A stretch of 64,000 nt of DNA. Source: Anastatus disparis. Taxonomy: Eukaryota > Arthropoda > Insecta > Hymenoptera > Eupelmidae. Position numbers and translations under genes: made by a program. The stretch lies in the NCBI GenBank assembly GCA_017163975.1, contig JAFFSR010000220.1:18556001-18620000 (forward strand), read 5' to 3'. This document shows, one piece after another, positions 1-12,087 of the stretch. Under the pieces are notes generated by a model. It worked only from the letters and a program-made list of their open reading frames with translations, did no database searches and was not told where the DNA came from. The number at the start of each line of letters is the position of its first letter. Positions within the stretch are counted from its first letter, which is position 1.

Positions 1-1091
1 GTACCTTTTTCAATTCTTTTTTAAGATGGTACTTTCTTACTTTCTTTTCTCAACAATATGAACTTAGGGCCATGAGTAATGTTGACTGACTTTTATCTTT
101 TTAGTTCTACGTTATTATTTAATTATTTAAATAAAAAATATGTTTTTGGTATAATCTGTAAAAGATTGTCTGAAGAATATATAAGACAATCTTTTATGTA
201 AATAAAATGGTTATTTAAGTAATAAATTGTTATTTAGATGATAATTTTAATTTTAAAAGTCTGGACTTATATATTACTTATATTTAAAATATATGTATAT
301 GTTGAATTTTAAAAATCTGACTTTAATCTTACACATATTTTTTCGTATGAATTCTATGTAAATTTTTTTCCGCTATATTTGATCTGCTATCTTGATTTTT
401 TTAAGTTTGGCTCCAAGTTATGATTCAATAATACTGAAAATTCTATAATATTATATGATTTTAAAAGTTGATTTTGAACAATAATGTATAATTCAAAGAG
501 TTAATGAGAAAGTGTAAGTAGTAAAAAGTAAAGGATAGTAAGCTCGGACTTTTATAGATAAATTAACGTGAAATAGACAAAGATAACTCTTGAATTGAAA
601 ATGCGCATAGATTTGCACATGCGATCGTAAAATCTTACGATCTCTGCTTTGTAACAAGTTCAATGACCTGTATAATGTCGCATTATATTTGTAAGTACGT
701 ATATTATCTCGCATTTATTTTGATTCAAGTTGAAATTTGTCACTCCCTATTGCGCATATTATAAATGAAGGCTTTAAAGCTATTGAGTAGCATTTTGAGT
801 TACAGCTGAACGACCATCCTATAAAATCGATTTATTTCCCTGATTCCAATTCGTTGAGTTTCTATTCAACTTGCAAGCTCTCTCTTTCTCTCTATCTCGA
901 TAATATAATGTTCTTGAAGCTTTTAATGTTTTACAACATCGATTTTTTTTCTTGGCGTAAACGTAAATTAAATGCTACCCCAAGCACATACGTTTTATTT
1001 TTTAATAGCATTCTTTAATGCCATATAAATTCTACGTTATTGCAAATGTCATTTTCTTTTCTTATTTGAGAAAAATAATAGTTTATGATGA

Positions 1092-1280
1092 GTCGTCAGT
1101 AGCTCATTCGGTAGAGCGATAGATTCGTAATCTTGGGGTCTCGAGTTCGAATCCCGCTCTCAGCCGATTGATACAAGCTCCACTGTACGTTATATGTGCT
1201 TTGTTCACAAACACACTGACGATCTCCGTCGCTAATTAGTATCGCAAAGGTAGCATAATTACAGCGACGTTAAATAAAAT
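1092..1280 (+). mobile_element. tRNA-derived SINE, copy 1
   Basis: The head is a tRNA-like module with an A-box region (TAGCTCATTCGGTAGAGC), an anticodon-like loop TTCGTAA (anticodon CGT, as in threonine tRNA) and a B box (GAGTTCGAATCCC). It lacks a properly paired acceptor stem. It is followed by a non-tRNA body of about 115 bases containing GTTCACAAACACACTGACG and ending AGCGACGTTAAATAAAAT. Four near-identical copies in the window make this a SINE and not a tRNA gene. It would be transcribed by RNA polymerase III and mobilised by a partner LINE sharing the tail, which is not identified here. Confidence 0.85.
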
Positions 1281-3411
1281 TATGTATCATTAGAAACAAT
1301 AATTTAACCATTATCAATTGTAAAATTAAAATAATTTCTAAATTTCAACAAACATTTTAACTTTCAATTATCTTTTCTAATATTTTTGACTAATTCCTTA
1401 GGCCATAAATGCACAGTAGACTGACATAAGTCATAAAGTCAATGAAATTTGAGTTATTTCAATTTGTGCTTAGACTCATTTATTTATCGTTACAATAGGT
1501 TCGTACAAGTTTCTTACTCAAACGCGTTCCAATAGATCAGCCTTCAGGCTTCCTTATATATATAAGAAGAAAGAGAGAGAGGGAGGTAAAATGTACGGGT
1601 ATAGGTAACATTTTAGGAGCTACAAACGATGGAATGAATCGCTTGCATTAGTCAACATCAGAAATGAGTGGATGGTAAGAGAGAAGAGAGGAAGAGAGAT
1701 GAAACGATGAAACTCTAGAAGTTGGATATGTTTGAGACCCACTCTGTCTCGGCGATTTATTTTAAGTACTTATCTGTCGTACGTATGTGCGCGCATCTTT
1801 CATTGGTTATTGTCAGTTTAAAATTAATGGAATTCACTGATACTTATAAAGTATGCCTAAAAATTTTATATAATTTCAATTGAATTTTAAAATCACAATG
1901 GAGATTTTAATAATTTAATAAAATAAAAGATTATTGGTATCATGTTACGCTATTCAGTAGTTGTTTTTACAACTATCTTATGAATGAACGTCTACAGTTA
2001 AAATAGGCAATTTCAGATTTTTAATTTTAATGGCTATTGATCATTTTCTATAACAAATGATGTATTATTCAATTTTGGAAAGTATAAATTAGCATAAGTA
2101 TGAGTTTTCAATTTGAAATATCAAATTCAATATTGAAATTCAACGACGTGGATATTTTAAATAACATAATATTAAATTGTAGAAATATTTTAAAAAAATT
2201 ATTAAATTTAAAGTTTGAAATTAAACAATGCAATAATCAAAAATTTAGCGTCCAAAAGAACAAGTTTAATATCACATTACTCTTATATAATCATTTATTA
2301 AAATTTGTAATTTTTTTTCCTTACATGTTCATACACACGTAAAATAAATAAAAGACGCTTTTCATATATTTTCTTGAAAAATTTCTAGATAGATCTTCCC
2401 GTTCTATCTCTTTTTCCTTTCCACAGTTTGCGCGTGCATACCAGATCCTTTTGCTTATATAGCGTCCAAGGCGACACTAAGCGACGGTTCAATAGCACTT
2501 AAGGTGAAGCGTCTATTCCAAGTACCTTCCCAAATAAGGTTATAAGATAGACCACATACAAGTGTAGACTACTATCCACATACACGCATACATGTGTGTA
2601 TGTATGTATATGTTTGATGTATATGAAATATGGGTGGAGATCGGAAAACGAGCAGCTATCTCATACAATAACATCTCTAGGTCTCTTATGTTACTCTCTC
2701 ACTTTCTTATTCTCTTTTCTCCTTTTCGTTTATCGGACTTGAAAGAGAAAGAAAGAGACGGAGGGAAAACTATCGACTATATTTCTGAACATAAATCGAC
2801 ATGTACTTACCGAATTGCTTCAGAATCGTTTTTCTATAGCTTTTATACTATTGTCTATAGAGTATTGTCCTTTTTTTTTTCTTTCCTTTTTTTATTCCTT
2901 ATTTGATTCTTTTTAGCACTGCTTCTCTCTTACTCGTATTTTCTTATATCTTCTTTATTCCGTTTTCACGTAACATCCACAAGTACATAGAGATCCCTAT
3001 TTTCATTTTCTATTTTACACTTGTATTGCTGGTTGTTCGCTCTCTCGTGGTTTTTCTTCTTGAATTGCGTCACGCGATGTTACAACCAATACATTTGATG
3101 AAATAAAGATATATCTTTTTTATCTTTTGGTTTTATGTTCGAGATAAAACGATGCATGAGAAAAAGGAGTTGTAATATTTTGTAATGATGATGTAATCTG
3201 AATTTTTTCGATTAATTGGTTTTTTTCTTCTAACGTCTTTACGGTTTGATAATTACTTCGTCATTACACGTTTTATCAAAATGTAAATCAAAGATTAAAA
3301 GATCAGAGATGATTTTTTTGTAATTTAGTATACATCATGTGAATCGCACTAAAGTTATTTCATATTTATTAAAAACATAACTGTAGCCATTAAATAGATA
3401 AAAATAATTTG

Positions 3412-3502
3412 GTAATTTGTAAAATAACATCAAAACTTAGATAATGAACTAAAACGCATTTTAGTTCACTATCCAAGTTTTCATGTTATTTTACTAATTT
3501 AC
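3412..3502. mobile_element. Short hairpin element
   Basis: Arms containing TAAAATAACATCAAAACTT and AAGTTTTCATGTTATTTTA fold around the loop CGCA, with a few mismatches (TAGATAATGAACTAAAA against TTTTAGTTCACTATCCA). It is about 90 bp, which suits a mini fold-back transposon. A hairpin RNA is possible but there is no other evidence. Confidence 0.55.
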
Positions 3503-4923
3503 GGAAATTTATAAGCTTTTATTCATAAAAGAGAATAATTATTTAAAAAAATCTACTAAAATAATCTTATTCAAAAGTTAACATGCTACAATACAGCCAC
3601 TGATTCAAAATATTAACTCAAAATTTCCATGTTTTTCATTTGTGAAAAATTGTAAAGAGAAAAACTATTACAAATGTAGCATGGCAAAATAAATTCTTGC
3701 CTTATCCAGATAACCTCTGCGCTTGACATGCTGATAGATAGATCCTTTTACCACTCGCACATACTTTGACATTTCTCTCTGGCGCAAAACGTGCAAGAAG
3801 AAGATGAGAAATTGTTGGTTTACTTTCTCTGTCTCTCTCTTTCTCTGTCTCTCTCTCTTATGATTCTACGTTGGATGTAAAGGAAAAATTTAAAAATTAT
3901 GTGACCGCCCTTCAACCCTTTTTGGTCAAGACCCTTACTTATATATATAAAAGGACGATGACTTTTACCTTCGTAAATATTGAACTGTCGGCGAAAAATT
4001 GGACTTACAAATAAGTGAATCGGTCTAGATGGTACATATACATGTGTAAGCTTTTTGAAATATATTGCTAAAGGTTCATGAGAACTTTGCTGCCGAACGA
4101 CAGGTAATTTATTACCAACAAGCCTGAATGTGATTCTCTTTTACTTTTGTCGTCGTCGTCGTCGTCATCGTATATGGGGAGAGCTGTTTCGTATTATTGA
4201 ATGATGCTTGACTGGGAGGAATAAAAATTTCAGTTTATACATGGGAATACGATGCTTGTATTAAGATTTCATTATTGTTTGTGTTTTTAATTGTATAAAT
4301 AATTAATTACTAAAATACGACAAAATAACGTGATTAAAAAATGATAAGCTTTCATCAGTAAATAATGTTTAAAATTTCAAATTCGTTACACAAATATAAT
4401 GCATCAATAAATTAATAATTAATAAATGAATGAATGAATGAGGCGTGTTATTTGATAAATAAACCTGTAAATATAAATCAATTGATAATGTTGAATAACC
4501 TTTAGTATACAGCCCATCTTTCGGTCTCGTAATTCCTAAACGAATTTAATTTTGTCTGCAATTGAAAACACAAAAACAAAAGTGTATACCTTCCCAATGA
4601 AGCTTATACGCGTAGCATAAAACGTTCCGCTAATTAATCCGAATCACGCGAAATAGTGAAACGAAGCGTATTCTTAAAATAAAAGAGCCAGGAGCACTGA
4701 CAAACATGATCGTTTTACACTCGCTCTCTCTCTTTTTTTACCGAATAACGTCGCACACGTTTCACACAAAAGATTCAAGTCCAAAAATAGAAGACATTTC
4801 TATCAGATGTTTTTTTTTCTTTTACATTTCTTTTCAATTGATTCGTCCGCAGTTCGTTAAAGCTTGTGCGTGTGTCTAGTTGCTATACGGAATTTTGCAC
4901 GCAAATTAAAAAACTTCAGTTAT

Positions 4924-5078
4924 TACATAGAGAAAAATTCTATAAGAGAAAATACTATTTCACATAGTAACCTGAGATATTTATTTTGTATAAACATTAC
5001 TACTTTTCTACAAAATAAAGTATGCTCCACGGTGACTATCTGAAAGAGTAATTTTACAATAGAATTTTTCTCCGTGTA
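4924..5078. mobile_element. TA-flanked inverted-repeat element
   Basis: The left end ACATAGAGAAAAATTCTAT and the right end ATAGAATTTTTCTCCGTGT are inverted matches. Pairing extends inward through the TAGT/ACTA region. TA at each edge fits a Tc1/mariner-type target. About 155 bp, non-coding. Confidence 0.55.
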
Positions 5079-5713
5079 TCAAATAAAATATTACTAAAAT
5101 AATGTAATTATTAATTTTATGAGTGGATTAAACAACTGATCACACATATTACAATTGTCGTCTAGTCAATCAAAAATTAATCTAAAAATAATTAAAAATT
5201 TTTCCGGATTTTCGATATTAGGTAGTGAATGATATGCGATGGTCTTGTGTACATAGGAAAATATATTTTTTAAATTAAAACGATGGTATTATATATGTTT
5301 GTTTATTTCAAAATTTAAAAATTATTTTACAAATAACATCGATCATCAAAACAAAATCGTGTGATGTAAATATAAGTTGATAGCATTTTTTCGTTTTCTC
5401 TAGTTCACTTTTACAATAAATTAATTAATTTTAAAAAAATTTGAAGGACCAAGCCATAGTGTTTCCGCAATGTCTTGTTACAAAATTCTTATTATTTTTT
5501 ATTTGATAAATATTGCTAATTTTTAAATTTTTTAAATTTTGCTTACAAAGATTGATTTAAAAATGCTCATTAATTAATTCTAAATTATTTCGAAGATTTA
5601 ATCGAACATTTTCTTTGCTTTATGTCACAAGATTAAAATAAAACGTAATAATATATAATAAATTTTGTGTATAAATTTGAATTTAACAAAATGGCATAAT
5701 GCAAAAAGTTAAA

Positions 5714-8410
5714 TTAATGAAAATCTTCTTTGACATAACATCTGGAAAATGTTTGACCAGGCTTTACTGCGCAGTCGAGACTTACACAGTATTGGTTGCC
5801 ATCATTTTCATATAGCTTTAAATTACGACCATACACCGTGCAGTAACTACGGTTTTCTATTTCGAGAGATCCAAGTCGATTTTCTTTTTCATCATATTGA
5901 GACTCAGGATAAATATAACAAATAGGAGCCGACCCACAGGTCAATTTGACAGATCCACTGGCCTTACCGCTTTCGTCATCCAGATAAATAACGTAATCGG
6001 TTTTAATATAATCTTTTTTACAATCATAAACACCAGGAATTTCATGAGGTGGACAAAGATAATGAAGGGTTGCCATTAAAGATCCACCATTCTTTAATAT
6101 ATATATAGACAGAACTTTAACACGTATATCGTCAAATACGTTTGACCATTCAGATTTGGAGTTACCCTCTTGATCGTATTGTGTACAGTCAATTACATAG
6201 GAATTTGGTTTATTTTGATATGCCACGCAGACGTCAAAAATTTTATCTCCAATAGAAAAGGCAGAGCTAATCCCGTCTGCGTATGGAACTTGAATTTTCT
6301 TCAGCTCTTGAATTTCTTTAAAAATAAAAGTAATATTTAATATATTATTAATGAAAATGGAATTTAATTAACAAATATGCATATTTAAATATATGTATGA
6401 ATTAAAAAATCTTTCATCACAAATAACTAATTTTGAGAGATAATATTGTATGCGTATATGGGGTACTAGTAAAAATAAGGTACTGATGAAATTGAGAAAT
6501 TATTTAATATATTTTTTTTTAACGTCGCTAAATATATGCTATCCTGTTTTTGTTATTATTAAATTTTAAAAAGAAGCGTCTGTTTTATATACATAAGATA
6601 CATATAAATTATGTCTTTATGAATCAATTGACAAGAAACTTATTTGCCTCTAATGGAAATAAGTTTTTAAATATTAGTTATTGTTAAAAATATGGGAATT
6701 TTAACAAAAATAACAGTTATTCACAGTTATTTGCATTTTTCAAAATTTTAAAAATTATAAAAATTCATCTTTTTGAATATAAAAATTTTATCAACTTTAA
6801 ATTACTGTATAATTGTAGATTACAATACATTAGCATAAATTAATGTATACAACTATAAATCATTACAAATAGCTTTAAATAATTGTGAATTTACTTGCAA
6901 AATAATTTCTATATTTTAGAAATTATAATAAATTCATCTTTTTGAATATAAAAATTTTATCAACTTTAAATTAATATATAATTGTAGATTACAATACATT
7001 AGCATAAATTAATGTATACAATTATGATTCATTACAAATAGCTTTAAATAATTGTGAATTTACTTGCAAAATAATTTCTATTGAATCTACTATAAATACT
7101 TTTGTCTCTCAAAGTATGAATTGTGTGAATATGATTAGTTTATTATCTCTAGTTAATATTATTATAAATTAATATGTAAAAGTCTTGAATAATATTTATA
7201 TTTAAATTTAAATTTTAGTATTCTAAAATGTCAAATTTCTAAAATTATGCACGGACAAAACTGGAAGCAATATTAAACAATTTTTTCATGCTTTGCTACA
7301 GCAGACTTTCTTTTTAATTTAAAATTCAAATTAGCTTAAGGCATGCGATTCGATTTAAATGTATTTGTACTAGGTCCTAAGAGAAATCTGTTTGAGAAAT
7401 TAAATTTGTAATATTGAATTTGTTTTGGAAGCTAAATAATTTTCACTTGGGGGCAAAATAACAAAATTTTTTGACTAAGCAGACTTCTATCTTCTATTAC
7501 ATATTAATTTATTTTTGTTAAATTGAAATACTAGCAGACAAATTATTATTAAATTATTAAAATTCTTCTATCACTTATGTTTAAATGGAGGGTAAACTTG
7601 ATTGTTAGTATAAATAAATAAAATAGAACAATTAAAAAACTCACCACCATTCTCTTTGATTATAGATACTAACGTAAATGGATCACTACTCAAAAAATTC
7701 TTAATTAATAAAAGTCCATACGAAGAGTCTTCAAAAAAACCATATTCAATTGGAACAATAGTATCATCCATAGTGAGCGATTGATCTTTTCCATAATTCT
7801 CAAAAGAAATCCAAGCTTTTGGACCATTAACAATAAGACCGTCAAAGTTGATATTGGCTTTGCAAAGTTTTTCCTTACATTGTACTGAATTATTATAAAT
7901 AATATCAAAAGAGTTTTTGTATGGTATAACGTTGATTTTAGAAACTGATGTATCTGAGCCGTATTTTATATCATCTACGTGAATAATCAGGTTAGCCGTT
8001 TTCTTTCTACAATCTTGACCAAGTTCAACAATGATAAGTCTAATTATATGTTCAAGCGATTTGGGCTTTTGTTCTATTGCAACAAGGACTCCACGTTCGA
8101 TATCTCCAATACTCAACGGAACAAAGTCTATTTTTTGATTGATAAGCCCTCCATATTCAGCCTCTATCGTGATGTTGCATAAACGATTAGTATTGCTTCT
8201 TATGACAGAACAGGTCTTTTTTGATTCTGCTTTTTCATTTCCATAACAAACTGCGAAAGGAATGCTGGATCCGTTGTTATTACCAAAATCTTTACAAGTC
8301 TTCGGATAATATCTTTGATTATAGGTATCGAGAATTTTCTCTCCTTCTGCTTTTACTTCAAATATAATGCAGCAGATTGCAAGTATTATGATTGAAATTT
8401 TGAACAACAT
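5714..8410 (-). CDS. Secreted cysteine-rich protein, copy 1 (two coding exons)
   Basis: Coding parts are 8410-7645 and 6315-5714, joined across an intron with donor GTGAGT (7644-7639) and acceptor AAAG (to 6316). Both sides are in phase 1 and give 455 residues. The first ATG is at 8410, and an open frame reaching 8419 begins only with TTG. Residues 1-21 are a signal peptide (hydrophobic core IIILAICCIIF, ending VKA before EGEK). The exon 1 part has seven cysteines and N-glycosylation sequons at NGS, NIT and NNS. The exon 2 part has ten cysteines, including LCPP and YDCKK, and no membrane segment. It is therefore probably exported. I recognise no named domain or catalytic motif. A second intact copy lies about 6.3 kb away on the same strand, so this is a young tandem family. 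A venom or other secreted effector is possible but is inference only. The gene model is solid, the function unknown. Confidence 0.85.
6514..6556 (-). repeat. SINE 3'-tail relic in the copy 1 intron
   Basis: The string TTTAACGTCGCTAAATATAT followed by GCTATCCTG matches, in reverse orientation, the 3' end of the SINEs in this window (tail AGCGACGTTAAATAAAAT). The same relic lies in the copy 2 intron (near 12884-12930) and the copy 3 intron (near 34594-34636), so it was there before the duplications. Confidence 0.5.
6752..7080. repeat. Tandem duplication of about 169 bp in the copy 1 intron
   Basis: Two consecutive units share TTCATCTTTTTGAATATAAA and the following AATTGTAGATTACAATACAT. Copies 2 and 3 have one unit. 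The junction-to-junction distances of copies 1 and 2 differ by exactly 169 bases, which this duplication explains. Confidence 0.85.
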
Positions 8411-8634
8411 CGTTTCCAAGATTTATTGTAAATCCTTAAAAGAATTTCCTAAACGTAACAGTTAAAATCATATCACTTAAAACTTTTATTTTAATTTTTA
8501 AAAGAATAAAATTTAATTTTTGAGCCGGTGAGTTTATATTTTTGGTGTAATATTTTATTTAAATAATAAATCGCGAGAAAAAAAACTTGATTATGTACAC
8601 TATCGAATTATTTAATCTTTGTGTTGAAAAATTG

Positions 8635-8710
8635 CTTACCTTATCAGACGTGTTTCGCTGCTGGATGTTTACAAGCTAATGATACATGAATTTAGGCTTT
8701 ATATATCAAT
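8635..8710 (-). promoter_or_regulatory. Promoter and 5' untranslated exon of copy 1
   Basis: On the minus strand a TATA box (TATATAAAG, 8705-8697) lies about 25-30 bases before a possible initiator (TCATTAG, near 8680). An untranslated exon follows and ends at 8640 before a strong donor, GTAAGC (8639 down). An acceptor candidate (TTTAG or TTTTAAG) lies about 30-40 bases before the ATG at 8410. The whole arrangement is repeated in copy 2. The start site is inferred from spacing and not proved. Confidence 0.6.
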
Positions 8711-9720
8711 AGCTTAGACTGATAGTTTGTACTTTCTTTCGTTGCCGAAAAATCATTTGGAAGGGATAATTAATATTCGTTACTTATTTATTTGAAGCCA
8801 ACTGTAAAACTTTGTTTCAATTTAATCTTATTTATAACTAACTAATTTTATCCTATTTATTAATAATAAAAATATTAATAAATAAAATATAATTATGATT
8901 AAAAATTGATAATGGGAATAAGTTTCTAAACAATTTTATATCTTAATTTTCTACTGAAACATAATTTATTGAATCATTGATCATAAACAAAAATAATAAC
9001 GTTGAATGAAAAACAATTCAGTAACTTGAAAATTTCAAATTTCTGAAAGGAAAATATTTATTACGTTTAAGTTTTAAATTGTATTCAATAGAACGTTATA
9101 TTTTTCCAATATAATGTTACAATGAATAAATATGCATGGTGAAAGTTTGTAAACACAATTTAAACATTAAAACAACAATTTTTAAAGTTTGATAATTAAC
9201 GAGCGTTTATGAATAACGAATTGGTAAAATGAAAATTTATTTTTCCTCAGATTTTTGCAGTTTTTCATAATGATTAGAAATATTATGCATTCAAACATTT
9301 CTTTATTATTTTAAGTTTGTTTTTAAATATAAAATAAATTTTTCCTAAAATATTTTCGAGATAAATTTAACAATTATGACGTCGACGTGAGAGTTAAGTT
9401 TTTAATTTCAGTTGAAAATAATAAATAGCATAAAATATTGCGGTAAATATAACAAATCAATATTAAATTTTGATCGATTTGTTATTTATATATGAGCATA
9501 AAACATTAAAACTTTAAAATTACATTATTTTAACGTTCAAAACATGCTTATGAATATTTATTATTTATTTATTGAGTATGTTAAAGAAATACATTTTATC
9601 TAATGCAATTTGAAAACTAAAAATATGACATTTATCTATTGTAAAATAATTTGAAAATTGAAACTTTTAATATTTATTACACTAGTTATACTATAGCTAT
9701 TGGAGGTAAGCTTGATGTTA

Positions 9721-11427
9721 TACTTGTTTACTTTTAATTTTAAATAAATTTAAGCTAATAGTAAAACAAACTATAATTTAGAATTCATATTTTGTCTTAT
9801 TAATAAAAACTAAAAAAAAAACTAATTTTGTAATTGTAGAAAAAACTTTGATTTATCTAATTTAATTTAGATGTATTTATATGAGTCATTATCGATGAAA
9901 GTGTAACTTTATGTCCTAGCAAAATATATTTTTAATAACGACGAATTAGTATTTTTTTTTTAACGTATAATATAATTATGACCAATTTTTTTAACGTCAG
10001 ATCAACTCATTTCACTAGATTTTAATGGAATTAAAATTATTAAGTAATATACTGGAGGGAAAGAGATAAATGGAAGTAAAAATAAAGGTATTTAAATGGC
10101 ATATTTTTCATACGAATTACGAGCGCTATTAATTGGGCCAATTCAAAAAAATTTACGAATTACTGTACACAATAAATTTTAGATAAAAAAAATACGTGAT
10201 TTTTTAAAAGACTTTTTAATCATTTAACAAAAAATTAACTTAATTTAAGAAACTCTTATTCTAACACTAATGTAAAAAAATACAAATATATGTAAAACAA
10301 TTATAAAACTTTTTGTATACGGATGGAGGTACTAAAAAAAAATCAATGATACTATTTAAAGTTTTTTCTGTCATGGTCATCGGCATCTGAAACAAATGAT
10401 TCGCACTAAAAAAGAGCAATAAATAAAAGTAAAATAAGAAATAAAATATAAATTGTGATTCGCGAAATCATTAACAGATTTTTCTGCCGACTGTCTTAAA
10501 ATTGTCGTAGAAAATGCAATAAAAAAATTAATTTTTAATGTGATTTCCGTGTTTGCGTTTAATAACAAAACTTTTATCGTGAGATTTAAGAAATGGAAAT
10601 TATTTTTCCACGCAGACTCTCATTTTCGTCTGTTATTTCTGTGCTACCCCTTGTTGTTTCAAAATAGATGTATCCATCCTTTCCTGCTCCGCAGTCCTAA
10701 CATTTTAAGCGTTAAACTCATTATACCACAAAACTTCGCCAACATACGCGATGAAAAAGATAATACGTTTCGTTGTTATAAGCCTTTAAAAATGATGAAA
10801 ATTATAAATTCTCTGATGCATACGAGAAATAAATAAAGAGGATATAAAGCTATTATGAAAAATCTGTTTTTCAAATGTCTGTTTTTAAAAATTTTTACGT
10901 ATTATTTAAAATTGGCACTAATAATAATTCAATTAAAAGTTTTAATATGTTTCTTTAAGCACGGGTAACTCAAAATAAATATATTATTCCATATGATGTG
11001 TAAACGAATTCTTCCCTTGGTTATTTTAGGTCTTCATTATTACAAAAATTAAATAAATAGGAAACTTAATAAATATAATGTTTTTAAGTAGAAATTATCT
11101 GATATGCACTTATTTTTCATTCTGATAATTAGCAAATAAATAAAGAATATTTTTCAATATTGAAAATTTATAGATTTTTCAAAACATTAAGAAGAGAATG
11201 ACCACGCAATCAAAACATTGTCGATTTGCTTAGTTGAAACATACTTACATAATGTTGATTTCATAAATTTTCATCATCATAAAACTTTCTTTAATAAGAA
11301 ATAATTTTACTTACAATAAACTAAAGAAAATTAAAATCCTAATAAATATACTTTGCAAAATATAGTCAGAAAACTTAATATATTTTTTGTAATATTATTA
11401 CCATAATATTAACGCATAACAAAAAGA
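9721..11427. other. Unduplicated spacer between gene copies 1 and 2
   Basis: AT-rich. A 98-codon plus-strand frame at 10540-10836 has slightly higher GC and mixed residues, but it starts from a non-ATG codon, has no recognisable signal or domain, and I do not call it. Nothing else seen. Confidence 0.5.
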
Positions 11428-12087
11428 TTTAAAAAAATAATGGTGACCAAATTCTGTTGGATTAATAAACAAATAAATTATGAGATAATAGCTTGTTTAT
11501 TTAACATAAAACTGATCACACATATTACAATTGTTGTCTAGTCAATCAAAGATTAATCTAAAAATAATTAAAAATTTTTCCGGATTTTCGATATTAGGTC
11601 GTGAATGATATCCGATGGTCTTGTGACCATAGGAAAATATATTTTTTTAATGAAAACGATGGTATTATATATGTTTGTTTATTTAAAAATTTAAAAATTA
11701 TTTTACAAATAACATCGATCATCAAAACAAAATCGTGTGATGTTTATATAAGTTGATAGAATTTTTTTGTTTTCTCTAGTTCACTTTTACAATAAATTAA
11801 TTTTAAAAAAATTTGAAGGACCAAGCCATAGTGTTTCCACAAAATGTCTTGTTACAAAATTCTTATTATTTTTTATTTGATAAAAATTGATGATTTTAAA
11901 ATTTTTTAAATTTTGCTTACAAAGATTGATTTAAAAATGCTCATTAATTAATTCTAAATTATTTCAAAGATTTAATCGAACATTTTCTTTGCTTTATGTC
12001 ACAAGATTAAAATAAAACGTAATAATGTATAATAAATTTTGTGTATAAATTTGACTTCAACTAAATGGCATAATGCACAAAGTTAAA

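Larger units (their letters stand above)
1281..5132. other. AT-rich non-coding stretch
   Basis: Apart from the hairpin elements at 3412 and 4924 it holds CT-rich runs (3820-3860), a short GTC run (4149-4166) and AT-rich sequence. The short open frames at 2100, 2592 and 2903 are of low-complexity composition and lack splice or codon support. I see no gene. The first 1091 bases are similar. Confidence 0.6.
5133..9720. repeat. Tandem duplication unit, copy 1
   Basis: This block is alignable to 11509-16020 from the shared AACTGATCACACATATT end to the shared ACTAGTTATACT end. It covers 3' flank, gene, promoter and about 1 kb upstream. Identity looks like 95% or higher in the flanks and intron by eye. 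The 1.8-kb spacer before copy 2 is not duplicated. Confidence 0.8.

Noticed and set aside
1092..1165. A functional tRNA-Thr gene
   Set aside because: The A and B boxes are good, but acceptor-stem pairing is poor, and the same head with the same 115-base body occurs four times, so it is a SINE.
5714..6226. Independent 170-residue gene starting at 6226
   Set aside because: The start codon there is GTG inside an exon that stays open back to a splice acceptor at 6316.
7571..8419. Single-exon 282-residue protein starting at 8419
   Set aside because: 8419 is TTG. The first ATG is 8410, and a strong donor at 7644 joins in phase to the conserved second exon.
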